Positions 19,164 through 28,336 of a DNA stretch of 30,074 nt are shown one piece after another (the first letter of the stretch is position 1; each line of letters opens with the position of its first letter). The notes under the pieces were generated by a model. The model was not told the DNA's origin. It was given only the letters and a program-made list of their open reading frames with translations, and made no database searches. The stretch comes from Patescibacteria group bacterium UBA2023 (GTDB lineage Bacteria > Patescibacteriota > Gracilibacteria > BD1-5 > UBA2023), in the NCBI GenBank assembly GCA_002335145.1, contig DDBV01000002.1:1-30074 (forward strand). Reading direction: 5' to 3'. The position numbers were made by a program, and so were the translations under genes.

Positions 19164-19191
19164 TTTGTTTTTGGCGAATATCGACTATAAT
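19164..19191 (+). promoter_or_regulatory. Promoter of the 19224-23800 gene run
   Basis: A perfect -10 TATAAT at 19186-19191 with TTTGTT/TTGTTT at 19164-19170 as -35 (15-16 base spacer). It is 32 bases before the ATG at 19224, the first of seven closely spaced plus-strand genes. Confidence 0.6.
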
Positions 19192-19223
19192 CCGGACACG
19201 AGATTTCTCATGAAGCACATACC

Positions 19224-19472
19224 ATGCTCTGGATCACTTTCGGACTTTATACGGCATTCGCGGCAACGCTCTGGGTTATGCTCTTCGTTGCTCGGATGCA
19301 CGCGTACAAATTCAAGAACTATTCTTTCCATATAGAGCCGGTGACCAAGATCCTCATGATCGCGCTCACTATGCTCACGCTTCTCGGGTACTGGTTCGTC
19401 TTCACGATCGATTCGTCCGAGTCAACGATCGGACAAACCCTACGGGAGACTACGAGCGGAAGGACTTTCTAG
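19224..19472 (+). CDS. Small two-helix membrane protein
   Basis: 82 residues, ATG 19224 to TAG 19470-19472. Two hydrophobic segments, LWITFGLYTAFAATLWVMLF (residues 2-21) and ILMIALTMLTLLGYWFVFTI (about 43-62), are separated by a basic loop (HAYKFKNYSFH). The tail is short and polar. No motif or family recognised. It is first in a run that includes ychF, nadK and cysS, behind a perfect TATAAT. Confidence 0.75.
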   Translation: MLWITFGLYTAFAATLWVMLFVARMHAYKFKNYSFHIEPVTKILMIALTMLTLLGYWFVFTIDSSESTIGQTLRETTSGRTF

Positions 19473-19511
19473 TCGCCAAGAGAAGCTCAAAGCGACATAA
19501 AAACAAAGGCA

Positions 19512-19835
19512 ATGTGCACGATTCTGTCTGGACGGTTCGGCCCCTCTCAAGACATGCCGTCAGACGGATCCGATGAGACTCCCTTATACCGCCAAACCGT
19601 AGCCGCGCTCGTGGACGAAATGACGCGGACAGGCGTACTCTCCAGATACGAGGCGACGAATTGGCGACAATGATGACTCTCGGACGATGCAGTCGTGAGT
19701 CTCTGTCTCGAACGAACCTACCCACCGGAACTCCTCCAAGCTCTGGAAGATGGCACGACCGAATACGATGAAGCGGTCGCTATTCTCGCTCGGCGACTCT
19801 CCTCTCCAAAACACCCCAGAACCCCAAATACCTAA
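19512..19835 (+). CDS. Unknown small protein with tandem UGA codons
   Basis: 107 residues, ATG 19512 to TAA 19833-19835. Two adjacent TGA codons (19671-19676) encode Gly-Gly at residues 54-55. Under the standard code the gene is broken in the middle. The sequence is soluble, mostly helical after residue 55 (LLQALEDGTTEYDEAVAILA), with two cysteines. It ends 14 bases before ychF and begins 39 bases after the membrane-protein gene, fitting a polycistronic unit. No family recognised. The tight fit between neighbours and the continuous frame support it. Confidence 0.7.
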
Positions 19836-19849
19836 CCACTCGAACTCAG

Positions 19850-20938
19850 ATGAAAATCGGTATCGTTGGACTCCCCAATGTGGGCAAATCCACCCTCTTC
19901 AACGCGCTCACCAAGACCTATGCGGCCGAGGCGGCCAACTTCCCCTTCTGCACCATAGACCCGAATGTAGGACGCGTGAACGTGGAGGATCCCCGGCTCA
20001 ACGAACTCTCACGCATCGCGAAGACCGAGAAGACGATCCCCTCCGCGACCGAATTCGTAGATATCGCGGGACTGGTCGCGGGAGCGAGCAAAGGCGAGGG
20101 GCGCGGAAACGCCTTCCTCGCGAATATCCGCGAGTGCGACGCGATCATGCAGGTCGTCCGCATTTTCGATGATCCAAACGTCCACCATGTCGATGGATCC
20201 GTGGATCCGAAGCGCGACATTGAGACGATCAATACCGAGCTCGTTCTCGCCGATCTCCAATCACTCGATCGCAAGCTCGGCGAAGTGGAGAAGAAGGCCC
20301 GTGGTAATGATACTGACGCCAAGAAGCGTCTCCCTGTGTACCAGTCGGTACGCTCCGCACTCGATGAAGGGCGGCTCGCCCGATCGGTCGAACTCTCGGA
20401 AGAAGAAGCGCTCCTCCTTCGTGATTTGCACCTGCTTACCATGAAGCCCTTCCTCTACGCCTGCAACGTGAACGAGGATCGCACGGACATGCCCGAGTCC
20501 GAACTACGTACCGCAATCGGTATTCATGACCAAAAAATTCCGGTCGTTGCGATCTCCGTAAAATTCGAACTCGACATGATGGGATTCTCACCCGAAGAGC
20601 GGGCCGAATACCTGGCAGAGCTCGGGATCACGGGCAATCCGACCGAGACACTCATTCGCACCGCGTTCGATACGCTCGGGCTCGCCTACTACTTTACGGC
20701 CGGAGAAAAGGAAGTCCGTGCCTGGACGATAGAGAAAGGATGGAAGGCTCCCCAGGCTGCGGGCGTGATCCACACCGATTTTGAGAAGAAATTTATCAAG
20801 GCCGAGGTTGTCTCTGCCACGGACTTCATTGCCCACGGTGGATGGAGCGGAGCTCGGGAAGCCGGAAAAGTCCGGCTCGAAGGTAAGGACTATGTAGTCG
20901 CGGACGGAGATGTGATGATCTTCAAATTCTGAGCGTAA
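19850..20938 (+). CDS. ychF: Ribosome-binding ATPase YchF (Obg-like)
   Basis: 362 residues, ATG 19850 to TAA 20936-20938. It is an OBG-family ATPase that binds ribosomes and responds to oxidative stress. G1 is GLPNVGKST, G3 DIAGLV, and G4 is NVNED in place of NKxD, the change that makes the family prefer ATP. A TGS domain near the end closes with YVVADGDVMIFKFGA. The codon after KF is TGA (20930-20932), read as glycine, then Ala and TAA; this matches the family length, where two residues follow the last FxF. The effect of recoding is small here, but the sense reading is consistent with the rest of the window. Confidence 0.96.
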
Positions 20939-20942
20939 TACT

Positions 20943-21734
20943 ATGGCTTTGGAGCGCATCGCTCTCGGGAATCTCTCGATCGTCTATGAGCGGTCGGTTT
21001 TCGATCATCGCGATGATCTACGCGATTTCGCATCCGGTCTGGTCATCCGGTCCTGGGCAGATCGTGGAGACAACATGATTGTGACGCTCGGCGGAGACGG
21101 CACTCTCTTGCGAGCCGTACGTGCCCATGCCCATGAATGACTCCCCTTTCTCGGGATCAACTTCGGACACAAAGGATTTCTGTTATCGGATCCGGCGACA
21201 CTCTCGGCCGAGACGACCTTCGAATCGCTTTCTTTCCCTCTACTCGAGAACGAGCTTATTGTTGATGATCGGACAACCCGCTTCGACTCACTCAACGAGA
21301 CGGTCGTAAAGACGATTGGGCCATCGATCGTAAAATTCAAGATCGGCCTAGAATCGCTCTCGATCGATGTTGCCTGAGATGGTATTATCGTTTCGACTCC
21401 CGCGGGTTCCACGGGGTACTCCCGATCGGTCGGGGGACCGATCCTCCCGCACGATGCGAATTGCCTGATTGTATCACCAATCGCCGCATTCGATCCGCCA
21501 GCTATGCGACCGGTCGTGATCCGCGAGAGCGAAGGCTGCAGCATACACGCCACGGCTCCCATGCCCAATACGCTCTGTATCTTCTCTGATGCCGAGATGC
21601 TCGCAGAAGACATACGCACATGCGAGATCGCAATCCGCAAATCCGAACGATCAGTATCATTGCTCATGCCGAGCGAATCACTTGATGATTTCAGATCACG
21701 AGCATATTCGGAGCAAGGGTTCAAATTTCTATAA
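20943..21734 (+). CDS. nadK: NAD kinase
   Basis: 263 residues, ATG 20943 to TAA 21732-21734. It phosphorylates NAD to NADP in the cytoplasm. The GGDGT motif is at residues 50-54 (VTLGGDGTLL), followed by FLGINFGHKGFL, and the second motif VAGDGIIVSTPAGSTGYSRS with GGPI. Two TGA codons (21138-21140, in HEGLPFLGINFG, and 21375-21377, in VAGDG) are glycine; the second is a near-invariant family residue. The gene starts 4 bases after ychF. NADPH made by this enzyme would feed the DHFR-like reductase. Confidence 0.95.
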
Positions 21735-21739
21735 AATCA

Positions 21740-22090
21740 ATGGGATATTCTCCATACACGATGCACCTCCTCATACCAAATCCACCGAAATTCACCTCCG
21801 ATCCCCTGCAGGAAAAAGAAGCACAAGCACTGCGTGTCATTGGCCTAGGGTACTGGCTCGCCTTGCTCGAGCAATCATCATCGGGTACAACCCCAAAAGT
21901 CCTGCGAACTATGGGATGGCTTGTGACTCTTTTGGAAGAGCATGCGATTCCGAAGCCAAAGATTTTCGAAATTGCAAAATCGATAGCTGACCAAACCCAC
22001 CGCGCAACAACACGAGGGTCTGAAGGGGCGGCCATACCGTTGGTGGCAAACAATGATAATCCCCCTCCTCGTCCAGGAACAATTACGTAA
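21740..22090 (+). CDS. Unknown protein between nadK and cysS
   Basis: 116 residues, ATG 21740 to TAA 22088-22090; a second ATG at 21761 would give 109. It starts 5 bases after nadK and ends 11 bases before cysS. Residues 25-85 look helical (EAQALRVIGLGYWLALLEQ, VLRTMGWLVTLLEEHAIPK); the C-terminus is Pro/Asn-rich and probably disordered (NNDNPPPRPGTIT). No signal peptide, cysteine or internal TGA. No family recognised. Its place in the operon is the main support; a competing minus-strand frame across it lies antisense to cysS and is rejected. Confidence 0.65.
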   Translation: MGYSPYTMHLLIPNPPKFTSDPLQEKEAQALRVIGLGYWLALLEQSSSGTTPKVLRTMGWLVTLLEEHAIPKPKIFEIAKSIADQTHRATTRGSEGAAIPLVANNDNPPPRPGTIT

Positions 22091-22101
22091 TACCCGCCCA
22101 C

Positions 22102-23559
22102 ATGCCCCTCTCTCTCTACAATACCGCCACCCGCAAGATCGAACCGTTCAAACCGAAGGACGAACATCATGTCCGCGTATACGCCTGCGGCCCCACTCCC
22201 TACAACTACGCCCACATCGGCAATATGAAGGCCTATGTGGTGGAGGATATCATCCTCCGGGCTATGCGATTTCTCGGGTACAAGATCGTCCATGTCATGA
22301 ATCTCACGGATATTGATGACAAAACCATCCGCGACAGCCAAAAAACAGGCGAGAGTCTGCGAGATTTTACCCAGCGGTACACGGACGCATTCTTTGAGGA
22401 CACGGATCGACTCGGTATCATACGGCCTGACGTGGTGGAGCGCATATCAGACGCTATCCCCGAAATGATCGCTATCACCCAAAAGCTCCTCGATACGGGC
22501 TATGCCTATCTCGCCGAGGATGGGAGCGTTTACTACCGGATCAAGAGCTTCAGGCGTTACGGTGAATTCGCTCATATCGATGTCTCGGAAATGAAAGACG
22601 GTGTACGCGTGAGCAACGACGAGTACGAAAAAGAGTCCGTTGCGGACTTCGCCCTCTGGAAGGCCTACGACCCCGATGCCGATGGTGAGAATACATGGGA
22701 TGCGGAATTCGTGATTGACGGAGAACATCGCACGGTGCCGGGACGGCCGGGATGGCATATAGAATGCAGTGCGCTCAACGAAAAGCACTTCCACTCCGAG
22801 ATCGATCTGCATCTCGGCGGGATCGACCACATCTTCCCTCATCACCAAAACGAGATCGCCCAGACCGAGGCATATACCGGACGGCAATTCAGCCGATGCT
22901 GGAGCCATGGCGGACACCTGCTCGTAGAGAACAAGAAGATGGCGAAATCCGCGGGGAACTTTCATACCCTGCGCGATATTCTCTCGAAATATCCCGAAGC
23001 CGATTCCGGGCTCGTGGCCCGCGCCTTCAGGCTCATGATTTTGGAGACTCGCTATCGCGATAATTTCAATTTCACGTTCGAGCGTATAGACAAGACCATG
23101 GAGACTGTGCGCTCGCTCGATGAGCTCCTGCGGCGCATGGCCCGCTACGAAGCATCTGGCTCCGCCGTGCGGCGGGAGTTCCGTGAGGATATGCAGAGTC
23201 GGATCACCCGCTTCGTAGAATCGCTCGAAAACGATATTTCCACGCCCGAGGCTGTGGCCCTACTCCATGAGACGGCGACCACAATCAATACTGGCATGGA
23301 CCGACGGGAATTTTCAATGCCAGAAATGGAGAGCCTCGCGGATTTTCTCCGGACAATGGATTCGGTCTTCGCGATCTTCGACTGGACAACCATGGAAACA
23401 GCCGATGTGCCGGAAGAAGTGAAAGCCCTCGTATCGGCACGCGATGAGGCACGGAAGTCAAAGAACTACACTGAGGCGGATCGTCTGCGTGATGAGATAG
23501 ACGCGCTCGGATACCAGCTCGTGGACGATGGCCGCAAGACCTACGCACAGAAAAAGTAG
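22102..23559 (+). CDS. cysS: Cysteinyl-tRNA synthetase
   Basis: 485 residues, ATG 22102 to TAG 23557-23559. It charges tRNA-Cys in the cytoplasm. The class I HIGH-type motif is HIGN (38-41) and the KMSKS-type motif is KMAKS (279-283). Zinc ligands are visible as C29, C222, H247 and E251. The C-terminal half has the DALR-like helical anticodon-binding region and ends with KNYTEADRLRDEIDALGYQ, typical of bacterial CysRS. Length is slightly over the usual 460-470. No internal TGA. Confidence 0.97.
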   Translation: MPLSLYNTATRKIEPFKPKDEHHVRVYACGPTPYNYAHIGNMKAYVVEDIILRAMRFLGYKIVHVMNLTDIDDKTIRDSQKTGESLRDFTQRYTDAFFEDTDRLGIIRPDVVERISDAIPEMIAITQKLLDTGYAYLAEDGSVYYRIKSFRRYGEFAHIDVSEMKDGVRVSNDEYEKESVADFALWKAYDPDADGENTWDAEFVIDGEHRTVPGRPGWHIECSALNEKHFHSEIDLHLGGIDHIFPHHQNEIAQTEAYTGRQFSRCWSHGGHLLVENKKMAKSAGNFHTLRDILSKYPEADSGLVARAFRLMILETRYRDNFNFTFERIDKTMETVRSLDELLRRMARYEASGSAVRREFREDMQSRITRFVESLENDISTPEAVALLHETATTINTGMDRREFSMPEMESLADFLRTMDSVFAIFDWTTMETADVPEEVKALVSARDEARKSKNYTEADRLRDEIDALGYQLVDDGRKTYAQKK

Positions 23560-23608
23560 CCTCCAAGAGGGAGCCCTATCGAAGACAAACACTCTACAAG
23601 AAACAACC

Positions 23609-23800
23609 ATGTCACAACGAGAGATTGCTGCTCTCAGAATACAGGCTCAAGAGATCCGGACCGAGATCAAGATCCTCGAGGCAGCAAAAGAAGCGAACCT
23701 GAGTCCGGAACAGATGGAGCTTCTCATGAAAGATGCTCAACAGAGGGTTGCGATGGTTCTGGACGCCGTACTCGAAGCGGTGGCGAACCGAGGGGTCTAG
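23609..23800 (+). CDS. Small coiled-coil protein
   Basis: 63 residues, ATG 23609 to TAG 23798-23800. Entirely helical and heptad-like (EIAALRIQAQEIRTEIKILE, MKDAQQRVAMVLDAVLEAV). It lies 49 bases after cysS, in the same direction, and is probably the last gene of that unit. An in-frame start inside cysS (23528) is less likely. Its stop codon overlaps the stop of the minus-strand LemA-like gene. No family recognised. Confidence 0.62.
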   Translation: MSQREIAALRIQAQEIRTEIKILEAAKEANLSPEQMELLMKDAQQRVAMVLDAVLEAVANRGV

Positions 23801-24321
23801 ACAACTTCCTCAAGGTCGCGGATCGGGACAAAGAGGCCGAGAACGGTAAAATTCTTGAGACGCACGAGTCGATTATGAAATCGGACGGCCTTGTTGTATT
23901 CCCGGAGTCTCTCCGTCATGGCTCGTTCGTAGTAGACGAGGAAATCTCGCACCGCGATAAAATGTCCATCGCGCCCGAGACCATCCACATGCAGCGCGAA
24001 ACGCAAAAGGAACGAGAGTTCCCGCGAAAGTTCGCGGTCGAGGCCGAGTAGCTGGTAAACTTCTGTGGTACGCGAGAGGACAGCACGCTCGTACACGGGC
24101 ATAATCGCATCGAACGCGTGCGGTGCAGCATCGTAGCGGCGAATACTCTCGATAAGTGCCGGAATCTTATCGGCACGCTCATGGAAAATATCCACAATCC
24201 GACGAGATTCCCGATGAAGATCTCCTGTTATGGCACGGATCTTGAAAATCGAGAACAGAAATGCCCCAAGAAGAAGTCCGAGCACGATCGCAATGAACGA
24301 CTGCTCCACCGAATCGAACAT
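23797..24321 (-). CDS. LemA-like membrane-anchored helical protein
   Basis: 174 residues, ATG 24321 to TAG 23797-23799. One N-terminal membrane helix (FIAIVLGLLLGAFLFSIF, residues 9-26) is followed by long helices. The C-terminal stretch REYNKAVRFHNRLVRLKNF then VLGLFV resembles the LemA family pattern YN.AV..YN.....FP....A..F; the classic FP is not exact. LemA proteins are surface-anchored helical bundles of unclear function. The family call is by pattern only. It diverges from the sugar transferase with just 62 bases between the two starts. Confidence 0.65.
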   Translation of the reverse strand: MFDSVEQSFIAIVLGLLLGAFLFSIFKIRAITGDLHRESRRIVDIFHERADKIPALIESIRRYDAAPHAFDAIMPVYERAVLSRTTEVYQLLGLDRELSRELSFLLRFALHVDGLGRDGHFIAVRDFLVYYERAMTERLREYNKAVRFHNRLVRLKNFTVLGLFVPIRDLEEVV

Positions 24322-24329
24322 ATTTTTCG

Positions 24330-24357
24330 TTGGTAAAAAACGGCCCGGGGATATACT
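24330..24357 (+). promoter_or_regulatory. Promoter of the sugar-phosphate transferase gene
   Basis: TTGGTA (24330-24335), 16-base spacer, TATACT (24352-24357), 26 bases before the ATG at 24384. It excludes the longer in-frame start at 24330. Confidence 0.65.
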
Positions 24358-24383
24358 ACCCGAAACGATCGCTTTTTCAATCC

Positions 24384-25853
24384 ATGCGACGCCACGAGAT
24401 TCTCTTCGCCGTACTCAAGCTGCCGATCGAGCTCGCGCTCGTCTTCGGAAGCTTCTTCCTCGCCGCACATATCCGCTCGTTCGATTGGTTTGAGCGAGTC
24501 TTCGGATTGCCGCCGCAGTCGATCCCTTCGGAACAACTTCTCTGGTTTGCCGCGTTCGGCGCGTGCGTCTCGGGGCTTGTCTTTGCATCGTCCGGGCTCT
24601 ACGAGGTTCGCACCACCACGAGTCGCGCGAACGAGACGCTTTCGGTTATTTCGGGACTTTTCTCATCCTTTTTGTTCTGCATCGCGGGGATCTACCTGGG
24701 AAACGGCTACATCTACACCACAGAAATTCCCCGTCTTATTCTCATCATGGCGTTCCTGTTGGCATTTGTCTGGATATTCGCCGAACGTCGCATCGCGGAC
24801 GCGGTACAATGACGGCTCCTCGCCGATGGCCTACTTACCAGACGTCGTCTCGTACTGCTTTTGGGACGGGACGAACCATCCATTATCGAGACCGTCCGAT
24901 CGACTCGAACCTACGATCTCATCGCCTACTCAAGTCGCGAGACTATACCGGAAATAGGTCTTTTGCATGTGGCTGGCAAGGATGCTCTCATCGCCATGAT
25001 TCGTGCAAACGACATGGATGATATTCTCCTGGTACATACCGACTACGGACAAGGCGAGCTTCAGGAGATTTTCGAGATGGCCCGGATCTACGGCGTGGGA
25101 TACCGCTATGTCACAAACCGGTTCGAGGCGGAGAAATCCAATACGGAACTCTCGTTCGTATGATCAATTCCGGTCGTTGAGATTCGTTCCATTGGACTCC
25201 GCCCGTGGAGCCGTGTCATGAAGCGTCTCTTCGATATTGTCGCGAGTCTCTCGGGCATCCTGCTCCTCTCCCCTCTGCTTTTTGCCGTAGCCATAGCGAT
25301 CAAGATCGAGGATCCGGCCGGTCCCGTGATCTACCGCAATCGACGAGTCGGGAAGAATGGAGTCGAGTTCGATCTCTATAAATTCCGCTACATGCGGTGG
25401 GAATACTGCGTGAAAGATGCCTATGGCATAAGGCACGAGGACGACACAGCACTCGCCTACGAACGCGAGCTTATCTCTCGGCAGTCCCACAGGTCCGGAC
25501 CGATCTATAAAATTCGCAATGACCCGCGCAAAACCCGCATCGGCACGCTCATAGAGCGATATTCGATCGATGAGTTGCCACAGCTCTTCAATGTCCTCAC
25601 AGGCGAGATGAGTCTTGTCGGTCCCCGTCCGCACCAGCCCCGCGAAGTGGCACAATACGATGAACCAAGCCGACGAGTCCTTACTTTTAAGCCGGGGATA
25701 ACCTGAATGGCTCAGATCCACGGACGCGAAGACAACAGTCTGGAACGCGAAGTGGCACTCGATACGTACTATATCGAGAATTGGAATACCTATCTCGACA
25801 TGAAAATATTGTTCCAGACGATCGGGGTTGTCTTTCGACGAAAGGGGGTATAA
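24384..25853 (+). CDS. Polyprenyl glycosylphosphotransferase (WcaJ/WbaP-type)
   Basis: 489 residues, ATG 24384 to TAA 25851-25853. It transfers a sugar-1-phosphate from a nucleotide sugar to undecaprenyl phosphate, the first step of exopolysaccharide or surface glycan synthesis. An N-terminal block of membrane helices (residues 1-140) is followed by a Rossmann-like soluble domain and, from residue 279 (MKRLFDIVASLSGILLLSPL), the catalytic domain with RRVGKNGVEFDLYKFR, DELPQLFNVLTGEMSLVGPR and KPGITGMAQIHGR. Three TGA codons are glycine: 24810-24812, 25161-25163 and 25704-25706; the last is the family-invariant Gly of PGITG. No glycosyltransferase or flippase genes adjoin. Confidence 0.93.
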
Positions 25854-25854
25854 T
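25828..25854 (+). promoter_or_regulatory. Promoter of the Kazal-like gene overlapping the upstream stop
   Basis: Perfect TATAAT at 25849-25854 overlaps the TAA of the transferase gene (25851-25853). TTGTCT at 25828-25833 is a possible -35 with a 15-base spacer. The ATG follows 27 bases later. Confidence 0.6.
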
Positions 25855-25881
25855 GGCGGAAGTATCATCCACCTGCCATCT

Positions 25882-27102
25882 ATGTATTCCAAAAGATTCT
25901 TCGCGTTTCTCTCTGTCGCCATACTCCTGTTTGTGGGATTTGCCGCGAGTACCTATGCTGCCTTCAGTGTTGCTGATCAGGCGATCGTCGACCGGGCTGT
26001 CGGCCGTATCGAGCGACTCATAGAAACGAAGGGGGAAAGCTCCCGCGCGAAGATCGTGTCGCGTCTGCGCGAACTCCAGCTACGGTATGCCACAGATGAG
26101 CGAGTCCGCAAATATATGCCACGCATTATCTACTTTGTCCAGAATCCGGACGCCACGAGCTATCCGGCGGGTGCTGGCTACGTCGATCCTATCGTTGTAC
26201 CGGAAGAAAGTGCAACCGGAAGCGACACTCCGACTGCCTGCACTATGGAGTACGCGCCTGTATGCGGAGTCGATAATACAACCTACGGTAACGCCTGTAT
26301 GGCTGATGGTGCTGGCACAACCATCGCTCATGCTGGTGCCTGTGTCGATGAGGAGAATTCCTCCTCCATGAGCGGGTCCACCGGATCCGCTGCTGAGTCA
26401 TCGTGCGATCGTGGACAGCTGATCGCTTCGGGGGCATGTACGTCGGCCTATTCCCCTATTATCATCTCCACGGCATCGAGCGATAGTCCGTCTCTCGGAA
26501 TTGGTACACAGTATCTCTCTCCCTTCTCTATCCGGGCAGCTTCGCAGTACGCATCCATCAAACGCTTGGTTTTCCAAATCAATGCCGTGATCGCCGGGAA
26601 ATCAATAGATTCGGCCGTCTACCGCGAATACGGACTCTCGAACGAATACGATAATGTCTTCCAGAGTTCGGCAGACGGCAACTCCAAAATATCGGGCTTC
26701 GCACTGCTCGTGAACGGCCTCAATACCGATTCCGTCTACGGTGTGTCCTACCGTGCCGTCAAATCTGGCAGCCAGCTCTATCTCGTTGTCGACTTCGAGC
26801 GACGCCTCGTGATCTCCACGACGCCGACGAATCTCGAGCTCAAGATGAAGCTCTCCTCTGCGACAACCAACGACTACCTTCGGATCGCCATTCCCTCACT
26901 CGCCACGAACGATGCTTCCGGCACACCGGACGAACTGAAGACTGGCGTCTCGGAGACGTCCGTCGGATCGGCAAGTATCATTTGGTCGCCACAGACTTCT
27001 GCATCGCACGGGGAATCGAGCGACGACTATTTTACAGACTGGAGCATATCGCCCGGAGCGGATGGTGATATCTTGCCAGCAATCACCTATGTCGGACGGT
27101 AA
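25882..27102 (+). CDS. Secreted protein with a Kazal-like domain
   Basis: 406 residues, ATG 25882 to TAA 27100-27102. A signal peptide (YSKRFFAFLSVAILLFVGFA, cleavage near TYA-AF) precedes a helical segment (IVDRAVGRIERLIETKGES), then a bacterial Kazal-like domain near residues 113-152 with CTMEYAPVCGVD and TYGNACM, containing four cysteines, then a Ser-rich linker and a beta-rich C-terminal region of about 220 residues. Kazal domains often inhibit serine proteases, but bacterial four-cysteine versions are not all tested. The promoter excludes the in-frame start at 25828, which also lacks a signal peptide. It is followed 18 bases later by another secreted protein. No internal TGA. Confidence 0.88.
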   Translation: MYSKRFFAFLSVAILLFVGFAASTYAAFSVADQAIVDRAVGRIERLIETKGESSRAKIVSRLRELQLRYATDERVRKYMPRIIYFVQNPDATSYPAGAGYVDPIVVPEESATGSDTPTACTMEYAPVCGVDNTTYGNACMADGAGTTIAHAGACVDEENSSSMSGSTGSAAESSCDRGQLIASGACTSAYSPIIISTASSDSPSLGIGTQYLSPFSIRAASQYASIKRLVFQINAVIAGKSIDSAVYREYGLSNEYDNVFQSSADGNSKISGFALLVNGLNTDSVYGVSYRAVKSGSQLYLVVDFERRLVISTTPTNLELKMKLSSATTNDYLRIAIPSLATNDASGTPDELKTGVSETSVGSASIIWSPQTSASHGESSDDYFTDWSISPGADGDILPAITYVGR

Positions 27103-27120
27103 CGCTGCGGTAACGACCCC

Positions 27121-28293
27121 ATGATACAAAGGCGAGTGCTTATCCCTAGCCTTACGACAATGGCAGTACAACAATACATAGCGGTGTTCATGGCATTCTT
27201 GCTCGCTTGTGCCCCCCTGCCCGTTCTTGCAATCGATTCGGCCCGATTCGATCTCATAGTCGAACGACTCGAAGCTATCATGGATCACCGTAACGTGAGC
27301 ACGCAAACGCTCGTTCGCGCGCTCACCCGCCTCAGACAGAAGCAAGTTGATCCCGAGAAAATCGAACTCCTTGAGGCTCTCGAGTCCCACTTCTCGGATG
27401 ACGAGGCGCGAATACGATGGATCAAAGAGCATGCGGCGATACGGACCATAGAAACGCCTTCCGTCCTCCAGACTCAGACCTGAGAGAATGAGAAACCACG
27501 GACGAGAGAAGAGCCGGAAAAAGAAACCGAGACACCAATCTCCTGCCCATCCGGTTCACATTCGAGTGATGGAGAATGTATCGCGGACACGCAGACTTGC
27601 TCGATACCGAACTGATCGGGGACAACGACATGGGACAAAACAAGTCAGTCGTGGGGGGCATGTCAGGTAGAAGAATGTTCGAGCTGATACGCCCTCTCCG
27701 CGGATTGAGCTTCGTGCGAAGCGAGCCGTTTCCCTGGGTGCAGCAAGGACGACATGCTCATAGGCGGTCTCTTCTGGGCCATGTGCGACTCCACCGGATC
27801 GCGTTACTCGAATCATTACTTCAGCCGTGACGACGGGGAGCGTGCGTGTCCCGCGGATTACCGCCTCCCCACGGTCGCCGAATGGACCGCAGCGTACCGG
27901 GAGAAGCTCTCGGGCGAATCGGAATCGGACGAAAACCGCTGGAAATATCTCACAAAGCTCGCGACTGATCTCTCACTTTCTGCCCGTGGACGACTCTGGA
28001 TTGATCGTCATATGTCAGTGGTAGCAAATACGTTTTCTCTCAAGGAACCGGAGCCGATCGAGATTGACTACGGGGATATTCCGGAGAGGTATCGCTCGGA
28101 TGCGGGAGAACCAACGATCGTGTACAGCTACGGTGAATACCAGTATCTCGCAGCAGATGGATTTATGGGGCTCTCATATCGGTATGATGAGGAAAATCCG
28201 ACCTCCTCGGCTACCTTATCGCGGTACCCGGAGGATGCTGATACAGCCACCCTCTCACATATCCTCATGTCCGTCCGTTGCGTCCGGAAATAG
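27121..28293 (+). CDS. Secreted cysteine-rich protein with FISUMP/DUF1566-like domain
   Basis: 390 residues, ATG 27121 to TAG 28291-28293; ATG 27160 would also give a signal peptide (VFMAFLLACAPLPVLA). Four TGA codons (27481-27483, 27613-27615, 27685-27687, 27706-27708) are read as glycine; without them it splits in two. After the signal comes a helical segment similar in pattern to the one in the preceding protein (LIVERLEAIMDHRN), then cysteine-rich repeats (CPSGSHSSDGEC, CSSGYALSADGASC) and a domain with CPADYRLPTVAEWTAA, the pattern of FISUMP/DUF1566 proteins, ending with SVRCVRK. The domain family is thought to act outside the cell; function unknown. It follows the Kazal-like gene by 18 bases. 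Confidence 0.85.
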
Positions 28294-28304
28294 TCACCAA
28301 ACGC

Positions 28305-28333
28305 TTGTCAGGGAGATATTTATACACTGTATC
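28305..28333 (+). promoter_or_regulatory. Possible promoter of the 64-residue gene
   Basis: TTGTCA (28305-28310), 17-base spacer, TGTATC (28328-28333), three bases before the ATG at 28337, which would give a leaderless message. The -10 is poor. Confidence 0.3.
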
Positions 28334-28336
28334 ACA

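Noticed and set aside
19069..19335. Plus-strand 88-residue frame before the small membrane protein
   Set aside because: It contains the TATAAT promoter and overlaps the two-helix membrane protein in another frame; no family-like sequence.
21721..22341. Minus-strand 206-residue frame over the nadK end and the cysS start
   Set aside because: It covers the HIGN region of cysS on the opposite strand; the plus-strand genes fill the region with better spacing.
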